Assembly (NCBI RefSeq): GCF_027579695.1
Contig: NC_083571.1
Span: forward strand, 73,907,375-73,971,374
Direction: 5' to 3'
DNA length: 64,000 bases
Source: Neoarius graeffei
Taxonomy: Eukaryota; Chordata; Actinopteri; Siluriformes; Ariidae
Shown piece after piece: positions 23,714 through 34,619 of the stretch. The notes beneath the pieces are model-generated. The model was not told the origin of the DNA, searched no databases, and was given only the letters and a program-made list of their open reading frames with translations. The translations under genes were made by a program, and so were the position numbers. Position 1 is the stretch's first letter. Each line of letters begins with the position of its first letter.

Positions 23714-26646
23714 TTCCCGCGCAAGTTGCGTTTTTCAGCCCAAAATTATGTTCAAAACCCGCCAAAAAGCAATTAAAACTGCCCAATCTGGCAACACTTG
23801 CACGGCGCAACAGGCGTATGACGTAAGCACGCTGCTTGTGCGAGCACATAAAACCTAATAGAAAATGCATTGGGAGCATAATTTTCGAAAAAAAAGTACG
23901 TACCATTAGTGTCAATGGGAGATTTTGGGGCAAATCTGAACCTGACAGAAATCGCCCCAAAAGGGCGTGGCTACACCAGGCGCGACCTTAGCCTGATTGG
24001 ACAATGACATTACTGTTGCCGTGGTAGTAGGAGTAGATAAAAAAAATCTCCCTCCCTGTTTGGGAGTGCGTCGCCCAAATCGCCCCTATTAACGAGCCGC
24101 CAGTGATGCATTTACAAAATCACAAGACAGAATGTTGAAAACAAGTTTGATATATTTTCAAACATTTCAAAAACAAAGACCTATGAAATCAAGTCCTTCC
24201 TTACTGGAGAAAATGAATGGAAAAAGTGCACATTTGCATGTAAAAATGTAAACATAATGGTCTCTCCAAGATCAAGTCCTAAATTTGTAAAAAGTGGTGA
24301 AGCAAAACTTGTGCATATGCTTGTAAAATGTAAACATAGCATCTTCAACTGAGAATTAAAGTCCTTCCTTGTTAAAAAAGGTAAAAGAAAAGTGCACACC
24401 TTTGTTGTGTTTTAGCCTGTATGTAAAGATTCACAAATCAATGTACAAAGTACTTTCCTATATGTTGTTAAAAAAACTGAAACTGTTAATGCTGTCTGGC
24501 CTGACATGATCAAAACAAAATGTGTTCTTGTTGAAACAGCTGACGCTATGTACATACAGTAACACCATTGTCAAACCCTTATGAAAGGGACTAGCTTGAT
24601 CAATAAAGTTAAGTCAAAAGTTTTCCTGTTTTTGTGTATGATTTTAAGGTACATAAAGATAATGCAATTGAGCACACATACTATATACTGTAAAGTTTTA
24701 AACTCCAGCATTATATTATATTAATATATAAATTAAATGTTAAGCATGAGTCAATGACTTGACCTTATTATGCACTTGGAACAAGATATACTAAGTATTA
24801 GTACTTTGTGGCAGAAAAACATAAAAAGTATACTAAAGTACAAGTTTTAGTATTAAAGTATAAGTGTAAGTCTTAGTATTAATGTACTTAGTCTTAGACT
24901 TTTGTTTATACTTTTCAGTATAAGCCAAGTATACTTCACTATACTATTCTTAAGTATATAAAATATAGTTTATAAAAAGTCAACTTCAAGTATACTTCCT
25001 CAGTTTCAGTAAAAAATAAGTATACTCATAGTACACTTGAATAAACTTCTTTTTGCTAAGGGCAGTGCATAATATCATCAAAATATTCAGAGAATCTGGA
25101 AGAATCTCTGTGCATAAGGGTCAAGGCCGGAAAACCATACTGGGTGCCCGTGATCTTCGGGCCCTTAGACGGCACTGCATCACATACAGGCATGCTTCTG
25201 TATTGGAAATCACAAAATGGGCTCAGGAATATTTCCAGAGAACATTATCTGTGAACACAATTCACCGTGCCATCCGCCGCTGCCAGCTAAAACTCTATAG
25301 TTCAAAGAAGAAGCCATATCTAAACATGATCCAGAAGCGCAGACGTCTTCTCTGGGCCAAGGCTCATTTAAAATGGACTGTGGCAAAGTGGAAAACAGTT
25401 CTGTGGTCAGACGAATCAAAATTTTAAGTTCTTTATGGAAATCAGGGACGCCGTGTCATTCGGACTAAAGAGAAGGATGACCCAAGTTGTTATCAGCGCT
25501 CAGTTCAGAAGCCTGCATCTCTGATGGTATGGGGTTGCATTAGTGCGTGTTTTATGAGCAGCTTACACATCTGGAAAGACACCATCAATGCTGAAAGGTA
25601 TATCCAGGTTCTAGAGCAACATATGCTCCCATCCAGACGACGTCTCTTTCAGGGAAGACCTTGCATTTTCCAACATGACAATGCCAAACCACATACTGCA
25701 TCAATTACAGCATCATGGCTGCGTAGATGAAGGGTTCGGGTACTGAACTGGCCAGCCTGCAGTCCACATCTTTCACCCATAGAAAACATTTGGTGCATCA
25801 TAAAACGGAAGATACGACAAAAAAGACCTAAGACAGTTGAGCAACTAGAATCCTACATTAGACAAGAATGGGTTAACATTCCTATCCCTAAACTTGAGCA
25901 ACTTGTCTCCTCAGTCCCCAGACGTTTACAGACTGTTGTAAAGAGAAAAGGGGATGTCTCACAGTGGTAAACATGGCCTTGTCCCAACTTTTTTGAGATG
26001 TGTTGTTGTCATGAAATTTAAAATCACCTAATTTTTCTCTTTAAATGATACATTTTCTCAGTTTAAACATTTGATATGTCATCTATGTTCTATTCTGAAT
26101 AAAATATGGAATTTTGAAACTTCCACATCATTGCATTCCGTTTTTATTTACAATTTGTACTTTGTCCCAACTTTTTTGGAATCGGGGTTGTATATATCGA
26201 TATAAAATATACAGAAAACTTCACCATACTAATGAGTGCACATATTTGTAAAATTCTTTCACATGGAGGTTGACAGTCAGAGCAACATGTTCTGTAAGGA
26301 CCAAACAGTGAGGTGTTTAGTGTACAACAATTCCCTATAACAAGTATGGCAAGCCTTTTAAACATTTAATAGCTAGACTGGATATCCATTATCCACTGCA
26401 GCATTATTTTGCTGAGTCAAAGCTCTAATTCAAGATATCTGTCATTAGATTTTGACTAATCAAAACTCTAATTTAAGATATCTGTAATTCAGTTTTGACC
26501 AGTAAGATTCAAACTAATTTTGCCATTCATTTGTATGGGGTTTCTCGTTATAGATATCTGCAATTCAGCTGCAGATATCTGCAGTTCTTTTTGTGGATAT
26601 CTGAAAATGAATTGTGAATATCTCTAATTCCAGTTTCAGATATCTA

Positions 26647-28256
26647 CAGTGGTGCTTGAAAGTTTGTGAACCCTTTAGAATTTTCTATATTTCTGCATAA
26701 ATATGACCTAAAACGTCATCAGATTTTCACACAAGTCCTAAAAGTAGATAAAGAGAACATAGTTAAACAAATGAGACAAAAATATGATACTTGATTGTTT
26801 ATTTATTGAGGAAAATGATCCAATATTACATTTATGTGAGTGGCAAAAGTATGTGAACCTCTAGGATTAGCAGTTAATTTGAAGGTGAAATTAGAGTCAG
26901 GTGTTTTCAATCAGTGGGATGACAATCAGGTGTGAGTGGGCACCCTGTTTTATTTCAAGAACAGGGATCTATCAAAGTCTGATCTTCACAACACATGTTT
27001 GTGGAAGTGTATGATGGCACGAACAAAGGAGATTTCTGAGGACCTCAGGAAAAGCATTGTTGATGCTCATCAGGCTGGAAAAGGTTACAAAACCAGCTCT
27101 AAAGAGTTTGGACTCCACCAATCCACAGTCAGACAGATTGTGTACAAATGGAGGACATTCGAGACCACTGTTACCCTCCCCAGGAGTGCTTGACCAACAA
27201 AGATCACTCCAAGAGCAAGGCGGGTAATAGTCGGCAAGGTCACAAAGGACCCCAGGGTAACTTCTAAGCAACTGAAGGCCTCTCTCACACTGGCTAATGT
27301 CAATGTTCATGAGTCCACCATCAGGAGAACACTGAACAACAATGGTGTGCATGGCAGGGTTTCAAGGAGAAAGCCACTGCTCTCCAAAAAGAACATTGCT
27401 GCCCATATGCAGTTTGCTAAAGATCATGTGGACAAGCCAGAAGGCAATTGGAAAAATGTTTTGTGGATGGATGAGACCAAAATAGAACTTTTTGGTTTAA
27501 ATGAGAAGCATTATGTTTGGAGAAAGGAAAACACTGCATTCCAGCATAAGAACCTTATCCCAACTGTGAAACATGGTGATGGCAGTATCATAGTTTGGGC
27601 CTGTTTTGCTGCATCTGGGCCAGGACGGCTTGCCATCATTGATGGAACAATGAATTCTGAATTATACCAGCAAATTCTAAAGAAAAATGTCAGGACATCT
27701 GTCCATGAACTATATCTCAAGAGAAGGTGGGTCATGCAGCAAGACAACAACCCTAAGCACACAAGTCGTTTTACCAAAGAATGGTTAAAGAAGAATAAAG
27801 TTAATGTTTTGGAATGGCCAAGTCAATGTCCTGACCTTAATCCAATCGAAATCTTGTGGAAGGACCTGAAGCGAGCAGTTCATGTGAGGAAACCCACCAA
27901 CATTCCAGAGTTGAAGCTGTTCTGTATGGAGGAATGGGCTAAAATTCCTCCAAGCCGGTGTGCAGGACTGATCAACAGTTACCGGAAACATTTAGTTGCA
28001 GTTATTGCTGCACAAGGGGGTCACACCAGATACTGAAAGCAAAGGTTCACATACTTTTGCCACTCACAGATATGTAATATTGGATCATTTTCCTCAATAA
28101 ATAAATGACCAAGTATAATATTTTTGTCTCATTTGTTTAACTGGCTTCTCTTTATCTACTTTTAGGACTTGTGTGAAAATCTGATGATGTTTTAGGTCAT
28201 ATTTATGCAGAAATATACAAAATTCTAAAGGGTTCACAAACTTTCAAGCACCACTG
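26647..28256 (+). mobile_element. Tc1-like transposon, family 1, copy 2 (near-intact)
   Basis: Full length (1610 bp), bounded by CAGTGGTGCTTGAAAG termini and TA duplications (26645-46 and 28257-58). It is inserted in the GATATCT field, within a GATATCTA unit. Confidence 0.95.
27014..28036 (+). pseudogene. Tc1 transposase with a single premature stop
   Basis: A 341-codon frame covers the whole 340-residue transposase. The paired helix-turn-helix region contains KGYKTSSKEFGLHQSTVRQI. The catalytic landmarks are WMDETK, QQDNNPKH and NPIE in DD34E-like order. The frame is interrupted only by TGA at 27191-27193, between the DNA-binding and catalytic halves, so the product of this copy is truncated after about 59 residues. 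An internal frame from 27347 would encode the catalytic half alone. Confidence 0.92.
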
Positions 28257-28933
28257 TACAATTTAATTCTGATAAGTCCTAATTCGAGTTCAAGATATCT
28301 TTAATTCCACTCAATTGAAGATATCTACATTGTCCTTTTTAGATATCTTAAATTAAGTTTCAGATAGTCGGAATGAAGTTGTAGATATCTTGAACTTGAA
28401 TTAGGACTAGTCAGAATGATGTTGTAGATATCTCAAACTGGAATTATAGATAGTCATAATGTAATTATAGATATCTGTTATCAAGTTATTGATATATTGA
28501 AATCAATTTAGATTAGAGAGATATGTCTGTGAAGATTCTTAGTTATCCAGGTCATGGTAAACTGTGGGTGGTAAAAGAGAGCGACTGGACTTGCTTGAAG
28601 ATTCTTGAAGACGTTTCACCTCTCATCCGAAAGGTTTCTTCAGTTCTGTCTGACTGGTAGGGAGCATCAGGTATTTATCCTCTCATGGATGAAAAGCTCA
28701 TCTAAGGTGTCATTGAGTCATCCTGTTGGTGTGGGTCACTGGGGGCTGGTTGTGAACGGCCTCGAGAGTCATTAAGATGATCAATGGATTGCCCATTAGG
28801 GTGATCAATGGAATGCTGATTCTCTCTTTCCTCCTGTGCGTCACTGAAAACAGCTGGGTTTTGGTGTGCATTCAGTTGTCTGGGAAGTGTGTCAAGGACT
28901 GCATTGTAGGTGGCTGATAAATGATGTCTTAGA

Positions 28934-29641
28934 CAAGACAAGATAGAAGTCTGAGCATCGAGGTCTACCGGAAACCCACACACACAGACCAGTACCTACT
29001 CTTTGACTCTCACCACCCACTGGAACACAAATTGGGGGTCATTAGGACCTTGCAACACAGGGCTCAGAATATCCCTACAATGATAGAGGGAAAAGAGAAG
29101 GAGCAGAATCACATCAAGAAAGCACTTCAGAACTGCGGGTATCCCAACTGGTCTTTCCTCAAGAGCAGAAAAAGGAACAGAACGGACAAGGAGGATAACA
29201 GGAACAAATGCAAGAACATTGTCATTCCCTACATTTCTGGTCTATCTGAGAAACTCAGGAGGATCTTCTACAAACACAACATTCCGGTACATTTCAGACC
29301 CAGTAACACTCTGAAGCAGAAACTGGTCCACCCTAAGGACAGAATAGCCAGACACAAACAGGACAGCGTAGTGTATGCTATTCAGTGCATTGAGGAATGC
29401 ACGGACTCGTATATTGGGGAGACAAAACAACCGCTTCACAGGCGCATGGCTCAACACAGGAGAGCCAGTTCCTCAGGCCAGGACTCTGCTGTCTACCTTC
29501 ATCTTAACAACAAAGGACACTCATTTCAGGATTGCAACGTACGCATTTTAGCCAGAGAGGATCATTCGTATGAGCGAGGAGTTAAAGAAGCCATTTTTGT
29601 CAACCTGGAACGGCCATCACTGAACAGAGGTGGGGGTCTAA
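28934..29641 (+). pseudogene. Penelope-like GIY-YIG endonuclease domain (5'-truncated ORF)
   Basis: The frame begins inside the linker after the missing reverse transcriptase (EVYRKPTHTDQYLLFDSHHP, the end of the RT core) and runs into the endonuclease. Landmarks are VVYAIQC and SYIGET (the GIY-YIG pair), the catalytic-type Arg region LHRRMAQHRR, GHSFQDCNV, the Glu region VKEAIFVNLE and LNRGGGL. The C-terminal coding part (RHHLSATYNAVL... to DDSMTP) continues at 30477-30702, after the inserted MITE. The frame is otherwise open, indicating modest age. Confidence 0.8.
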
Positions 29642-30473
29642 GGCTACATCCACACAACAACTGCAACAAGATGTTATTAAAAAAAATATCACATCCACAT
29701 GGGCAACGGATCAGTAAAATATCAGGTACATATGGCAACGCAACGCTTGCTGAAAACAATGCAATACACATGCCACACCTCTAGGGGTGCTGTAAGACGG
29801 TCCCTTCAGAGACACCAGAACAATGGAAGAAGTAAGAACGCATGCACATAAACTATTATGCGCGAGACTTCATATTAGCCACAAAGTCAGAAAAATCTGT
29901 TCGTAAAATTACATTATAATGACCAAATACAATGAAAAGTATTTTTCCAGTCTCACCTGTGAAAGGTAATCCCATGTGATCTCGTTTGGACGGCAAACCT
30001 GTTGGTACAGTTAAACGCAGCACATGAATGAGGCATCTTTATTCTCCGCTTTGACCCATCCAATATGGCGGCGAGGATGACGTATGATTCTACGCGGAAG
30101 GCGGTGTCTTTAATGGTCCGGAATAAATTGAATGCTACATGTTGATGGATTAATTTGTTCTTCTACGCCCTTTTTGAGGAATGTATTGTAGGACTTAAAC
30201 CAACATCTGAAGAGGTGAGATCGCTCCTTTTTTTCCCCTATTTTTGCTGGCGGGATTGACTCTGCCCTAACTCTCTCTCATCGTAAACAAATCCATTCTA
30301 CTCATCCACACGACTTCGCAACGACGCCATTGCCAGATCTTTTCACTCTGGAACCCGTTCTCAAAAGATTTCGTTTTGGGGCACCCAAAACGCTGGTGCC
30401 GTGTGGACGTCAGGCCGAAACGATAAACAATTTTATCGGATTCACCTGAATTCGTTGCCGTGTGGACAGGGCC
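29642..30473. mobile_element. Harbinger-like MITE in the Penelope-like element
   Basis: Starts GGCTACATCCACAC and ends GTGTGGACAGGGCC, an imperfect TIR. It is flanked by TAA (29639-29641 and 30474-30476), the TWA target type of PIF/Harbinger. The empty site is visible in the element's own inverted arm, which reads GTCTAAGACATCATTTATC. It splits the endonuclease ORF. Confidence 0.8.
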
Positions 30474-30702
30474 TAAGACATCATTTATCAGCCACCTACA
30501 ATGCAGTCCTTGGCACACTTCCCAGACAACTGAATGCACACCAAAACCCAGCTGTTTTCAGTGACGCACAGGAGGACAGAGAGAATCAGCATTCCATTGA
30601 TCACCCTAACGGGCAATCCATTGATCATCTTAACGACTCTCGAGGCCGTTCACAACCAGCCCCCAGTGACCCACACCAACAAGATGACTCAATGACACCT
30701 TA

Positions 30703-31395
30703 TGCCGCTTTTCCACTACAAACGCGGCTGAGTCGGGCTGAGCCGTGCCGTGCTGAGTCGGGCTGAGCGGGGCTATTGGAGTTGCATTTCGACTACCACC
30801 ACGCTGAACCGTGCTGGCTGGAAGTGGGTGGACACATTGGGTGGAGTTAGCGAAAGTGGGTGGGCGTCACGTGATGTCGTTAAGCGGCGCAAACAGTGAC
30901 ATCAGTGATCTTTTAAGCGGTAGTCTCACGACCCGGATAGTAAACAATAAACATGGAGGACATGGAGTCGTTAGTGTTGCTGGTCTTGGTGCTGTGGCTT
31001 GTTGTCACCGACAACGCCAACATATACTGGCAAGAGCGTATAGATGAGGCGAGGCCCATAAGGCTCCAGAAATTCTCGTAATTCGTAATTCTTCTTCTTC
31101 CGGGTTTACGGTGTTTACAGATCCCAGCGTGCTCGCGGGGCGTGTGTGGGCGTGTGAGGACACTCCTCCTCACCAATCAGTGCACAGGGGAGTGTCTGTT
31201 CACGCCCCCAGCCTCACTCAGCTCAGTTTGGCTCGCTTCAGCCCTACTCCAAAACCGTGCGAGTTTTGGGTGCTAAGCAGGGCTGAAGCGAGCTGAGTCG
31301 TGCTGTTTTGAGATAGTCAAAACGCGAGCCGTGTCGGGCTGAAGTGAGCTGAAGCGAGCTGAAGTGAGCTGAAAAAGGGTAGTGGAAAAGGGCCA
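30703..31395. mobile_element. Harbinger-like MITE, CTTTTCCACTAC termini
   Basis: The left end TGCCGCTTTTCCACTAC and the right end GTAGTGGAAAAGGGCCA are inverted. They are flanked by TTA (30700-30702 and 31396-31398). The inverted arm of the host element again shows the empty site (CACCTTAGATGAG). Near 30953 a short frame, MEDMESLVLLVLVLWLVV, may be a leftover of a Harbinger-type ORF. GCTGAG/GCTGAA-rich subterminal repeats are present. Confidence 0.78.
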
Positions 31396-31705
31396 TTAGA
31401 TGAGCTTTTCATCCATGAGAGGATAAATACCTGATGTTCCCTACCAGTCAGACAGAACTGAAGAAGCCTTTCGGATGAGAGGTGAAATGTCTTCAAGAAT
31501 CTTCAAGCAAGTCCAGTTGCTCTCTTTTACCACCCACAGATTAGAGAGATCTGAAATTGCAGATATCTTTAATGCTTATTCTGCCTAGTCAAAATATAAT
31601 TAGAGATATCTTGAATTAGAGTTTTGACTCGGCAAAATTATGCCACAGATATCTGTAGTTATGTCAGAATCAATGCTACAGCAAGCAGGAGAGGCTTGTT
31701 ATTAA

Positions 31706-32353
31706 AGTGCATATCCTGGACCAATGAAAGTATGTCCCTTTACACACTCATCCAGAAAGGTAATTTTGCACAAGGCCATCTGTCTACAGCAGAAAAAAAT
31801 AAAATAACAAAACGCGTCTGGAAAAATCCCAAGGGAGTCTGGAGCCAGATTCGTGACGTTACCTGCGGAAGCGCCAGCAGGCTGCACGAGCTTTGCAAGG
31901 TTTCAGTGCACAGCCTGTGTAGACCAAGCGCTCCCATTTCTCTTTCATTGTCCAGTCTTTTGGGAAACGATGAGTACTAATCCCATCAAGATTGGTGTTG
32001 CTACACCCTCCTACGATACATCTGTTAACCATTTTAATAATTACATGATAATGTTGAAGAAACTTGCAGAAAACCACCAGGTAGTTTTCTCATAAACAAA
32101 CCAGCACTGACATAGGATTCAGAGGGAGGCATACCGCATGCGCCATCACGAAAATCAATGTTTGCCAACAAATCCAAATGCCAAGTTTTTTCAGAGGCGG
32201 ACCAATGGCTTGATTTCAACTGAATTTTTCTGATATTGCGCAAGGTAAAAAAATTGCACAAAATGCAAAATGTGACAGATATTTGACCAAAGTTTAATAT
32301 AAAATAGGAGAATTACATTGATCTTGCTCCTGAATTTACCCGTGATATGCACT
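31706..32353 (-). mobile_element. TTAA-flanked, THAP-bearing transposon derivative, copy 1
   Basis: Termini AGTGCATATCC and GATATGCACT are inverted and directly flanked by TTAA (31702-05 and 32354-57), the target type of Kolobok (and piggyBac) elements. On the minus strand it carries a THAP-domain exon, which fits Kolobok. A second copy lies at 53386-54020. At 648 bp it is non-autonomous. Confidence 0.8.
31859..32032 (-). pseudogene. THAP zinc-finger exon of a TTAA transposon
   Basis: Minus frame: MVNRCIVGGCSNTNLDGIST, then HRFPKD, then KEKWERLVYTGC. This fits the N-terminal C2CH THAP signature (C-x4-C, with HxFPxD and W). THAP domains are the DNA-binding modules of P-element and Kolobok transposases. 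The frame ends soon after the W-containing helix and the catalytic domain is not present. Confidence 0.7.
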
Positions 32354-32515
32354 TTAAAACCATACCACCATGTCAGAGCAGCCAGAGAGGAGGCAGAATC
32401 TAGGGTGTTTGACAGAGTTTTTAATGCTGCAGCCCATGCACATGATAAGCTCTTTCTGTTTCATGGCAATTTCTAACTATCTCATCCACGACTGCGACAG
32501 CCATGGCCTCTGCCG

Positions 32516-32912
32516 TGGGCAGCACGGTGGTGTAGTGGTTAGCACGGTTGCCTCACAGCAAGAAGGTTCTGGGTTTGAACCCAGTGGCCGGCAAGGGCCT
32601 TTCTGTGTGGAGTTTGCATGTTCTCCCCGTGTCTGCGTGGGTTTCCTCCGGGTGCTCCGGTTTCCCCCACAACCCAAAGACATGCAGGTTAGGTTAATAT
32701 GGGATGGCCTTGGGCTGAGGTGCCCTTGAGCGAGGCACCTAACTCCCAACTGCTCCCCGGGCGCTGTTAGCATGGCTGCCCACTGCTCTGGGTATGTGTG
32801 TGTGCTCATTGCTCATGTGTGTGTTCACTGCTTCAGATGGGTTAAATGCGGATAGTAAATTTCACAAGTGTGTGATGAATAAAGTTGTGCTTTCTTTTTC
32901 TTTCTTTCTTTT
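32516..32912 (+). mobile_element. tRNA-derived SINE, type B (LINE-like tail)
   Basis: Second type B copy: head GGCAGCACGGTGGTGTAGTG, central GACATGCAGGTTAGGTTAA, then ATGGGATGGCCTTGGGC, and the tail AATAAAGTTGTGCTTTC with a TTTC-rich end. It shares the 5' half with type A SINEs but not the 3' half. Confidence 0.85.
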
Positions 32913-33161
32913 CGTTCAAATTTGCTTCAGAACAAATGATTTGCTGGGCCAATATCCAGTGGGAAACCTTGCATGAGCAACGTCATGCACAACAAGTCAT
33001 AATGACGTTTGAGATATCTGGTACGATTATTTGGAATAGTCAAAACTGAATTACAGATATCTGCAATTGTTATTTAGGATGTGTGACAAGTTGAATGTCA
33101 TTTTGAGTGACGTCACTGCTGATATCTGTGACTCAGTTGTGACTAGTCAAAACCGAATTAC

Positions 33162-33941
33162 CAGTGATGGGAATAACGGCGTTAAAATAAACGGCGTTAC
33201 TAACGACGTTACTTTTTTCAGTAACAGGTAATCTAACTAATTACTCTGTCTGTCACTATAACGCCGTTACCATTACCGACACCCCGTTACTGCACGTTAC
33301 TGAAGCCGCTCAATAAAAGCTGTCACCCGACTTCGCGCATACAGACACAGGACTCAAGTGTAGTGTGTGTGTGAGTGACAAGGGAGGGGAGGGTGAGATA
33401 ACCGCCTAACCAATGATGATTGGCTAAGGTATAGTAAGATTACGTCTTCAGGCAATCAGAGAAATTGGGTGGGCGGGTGTTTAGAGCGCAAAGTGGTGGG
33501 TGTTTACAGCGCATAGCAGTTAGAGATGGCGAGTGAGGAGGACTCCAGAGGGAAGATGGCATTTGCCAGATGGAAATACAGACACTAACCTCGTTGAGGT
33601 CAAAGGTAAAAATGTACACGTCGAGTGTACATTATGTCCCCGAGCAAAGACTTTGTCCACGTCTTGTGTATGTCCATCCATTGTCTATAGTTTACGCTGA
33701 GTTGCAATAAATGCAAACCTCTGTGCAGTTACCTGTCTTTGCTGTTCTGCTCTATGCATCTGGCTTATGAAACACGCTCTGAGAAGGGGGGGGTGCGGGG
33801 GTGAGTAACGCAATAGTTACTTTTACTGGTAGCTAGTTACTTTTATAGTGGAGTAACTCAGTTAGTAACTCAGTTACTTTTTGGGAGAAGTAACTAGTAA
33901 CTATAACTAATTACTTTTTCAAAGTAACGTGCCCAACACTG
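33162..33941. mobile_element. hAT MITE (GTAACTAGTTACTT-rich)
   Basis: Ends CAGTGATGGG and CCCAACACTG, flanked by a perfect 8-bp TSD CGAATTAC (33154-33161 and 33942-33949). The subterminal regions are rich in AGTAACT/AGTTACT motifs, a well-known fish hAT MITE pattern. No ORF. Confidence 0.93.
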
Positions 33942-33999
33942 CGAATTACAGATATCTGTAACTGTAGTTTTGACTAGTCACAATGACGTTATAGATATC

Positions 34000-34619
34000 C
34001 ATCCATTATCTGTAGCCGCTTATCCTGTTCTACAGGGTTGCAGGCAAGCTGGAGCCTATCCCAGCTGACTATGGGTGAGAGGCGGGGTACACCCTGGACA
34101 AGTTGCCAGGTTATCGCAGGGCTGACACAGAGACAAACAACCATTCACACCTACGGTCAATTTAGAGCAGGGGTGCCCAAATTGATCCATAAAGGGCCAT
34201 GTGGCTGCAGGTTTTCATTCCAGCCATGCAGCAGCACACCTGATTTGGCTCATTCAATCAACTGAACTGTCTTCACACAGTCAAATACTTGCAGCCACAC
34301 CCACCCTTGATTAAAGGGTGGGTGTGTCAGTTGATTGAATAAGCCAAATCAGGTGTGCTGCTGCATGGCTGGAATGAAAACCTGCAGCCACATGGCCCTT
34401 TATGGATCAATTTGGGCACCCCTGATTTAGAGCCACCAATTAACCTAACCTGTATGTCTTTGGACTGTGGGGGAAACCGAAGCATCCAGAGGAAACTCAC
34501 ATAGACACGGGGAGAACATGCAAACTCCACACAGAAAGGCCCTCGCCGGCCACTGGGCTCGAACCCAGGACCTTCTTGCTGTGAGGCGACAGCGCTAAAC
34601 ACTACACCACCGTGCTACC
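34000..34619 (-). mobile_element. V-SINE/Mermaid-like SINE, type A, interrupted by a MITE
   Basis: Minus-strand type A SINE with the 14-bp TSD ACGTTATAGATATC (33986-33999 and 34620-34633). It is inserted into the GATATCT field. It is itself split by the foldback MITE at 34168-34424. Confidence 0.95.
34168..34424. mobile_element. Foldback hAT MITE inside the SINE
   Basis: A 257-bp, nearly complete palindrome. It begins CAGGGGTGCCCAAATTGATC and ends with the same sequence inverted, with about 105-bp arms. The 8-bp TSD ATTTAGAG is perfect (34160-34167 and 34425-34432). It should form a long hairpin. Confidence 0.95.

Larger units (their letters stand above)
21911..24105 (-). mobile_element. hAT transposon, internally deleted (nest layer 3)
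   Basis: The ends CAGTGGCGGCTC and GAGCCGCCAGTG form a 12-bp TIR with one mismatch. They are flanked by a perfect 8-bp TSD ATGCATTT (21903-21910 and 24106-24113). Only an N-terminal zinc-finger piece of the transposase remains on the minus strand (23390-23713). A small tandem array (CATGGCAATGTTAAACTGCC units, 23230-23340) and a complete SINE (22324-22701) lie inside. Confidence 0.92.
21388..25062. mobile_element. TATACTT-rich inverted-repeat element (nest layer 2)
   Basis: The ends CCCTTAGCAAAAAG and CTTTTTGCTAAGGG are perfect inverted repeats. Inward, both sides are packed with short AAGTATACTT-like palindromic motifs over 21400-21890 and 24650-25050. The insertion point in the Tc1 reads TCTACA | CAGTGCATAAT, compatible with a 2-bp CA duplication. 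Minus its own nested hAT it is about 1.5 kb with no ORF. I cannot place it in a known superfamily. Confidence 0.75.
20912..26190 (+). mobile_element. Tc1-like transposon, family 2, copy 1 (host of a four-layer nest)
   Basis: Ends are CAACCCCGATTCCAAAAAAG and its inverted copy, at TA duplications (20910-11 and 26191-92). Without the nested insert at 21388-25062 it would be about 1.6 kb. The transposase frame starts at 21274 ([20 protein letters not shown]) and resumes at 25063, ending at 25970. The DDE landmarks [15 protein letters not shown] and SPIENIW remain, but a frameshifting change after SDESKF (stop at about 25425), a TGA after SWLRR (25728) and the 3.7 kb insertion inactivate it. A second copy is at 39770-41270. 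Confidence 0.93.
28523..31537. mobile_element. Penelope-like retroelement with inverted terminal copy
   Basis: Flanked by the 13-bp TSD AGATTAGAGAGAT (28510-28522 and 31538-31550). The first 0.41 kb (28523-28933) is an inverted copy of the element's 3' region, including the C-terminal coding part. The rest (28934-31537) is in plus orientation and encodes a GIY-YIG endonuclease followed by the same 3' region. Inverted pseudo-LTRs and 5' truncation are typical of Penelope-like elements. The reverse transcriptase domain is missing. Two MITEs (29642-30473 and 30703-31395) interrupt it. Confidence 0.85.
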
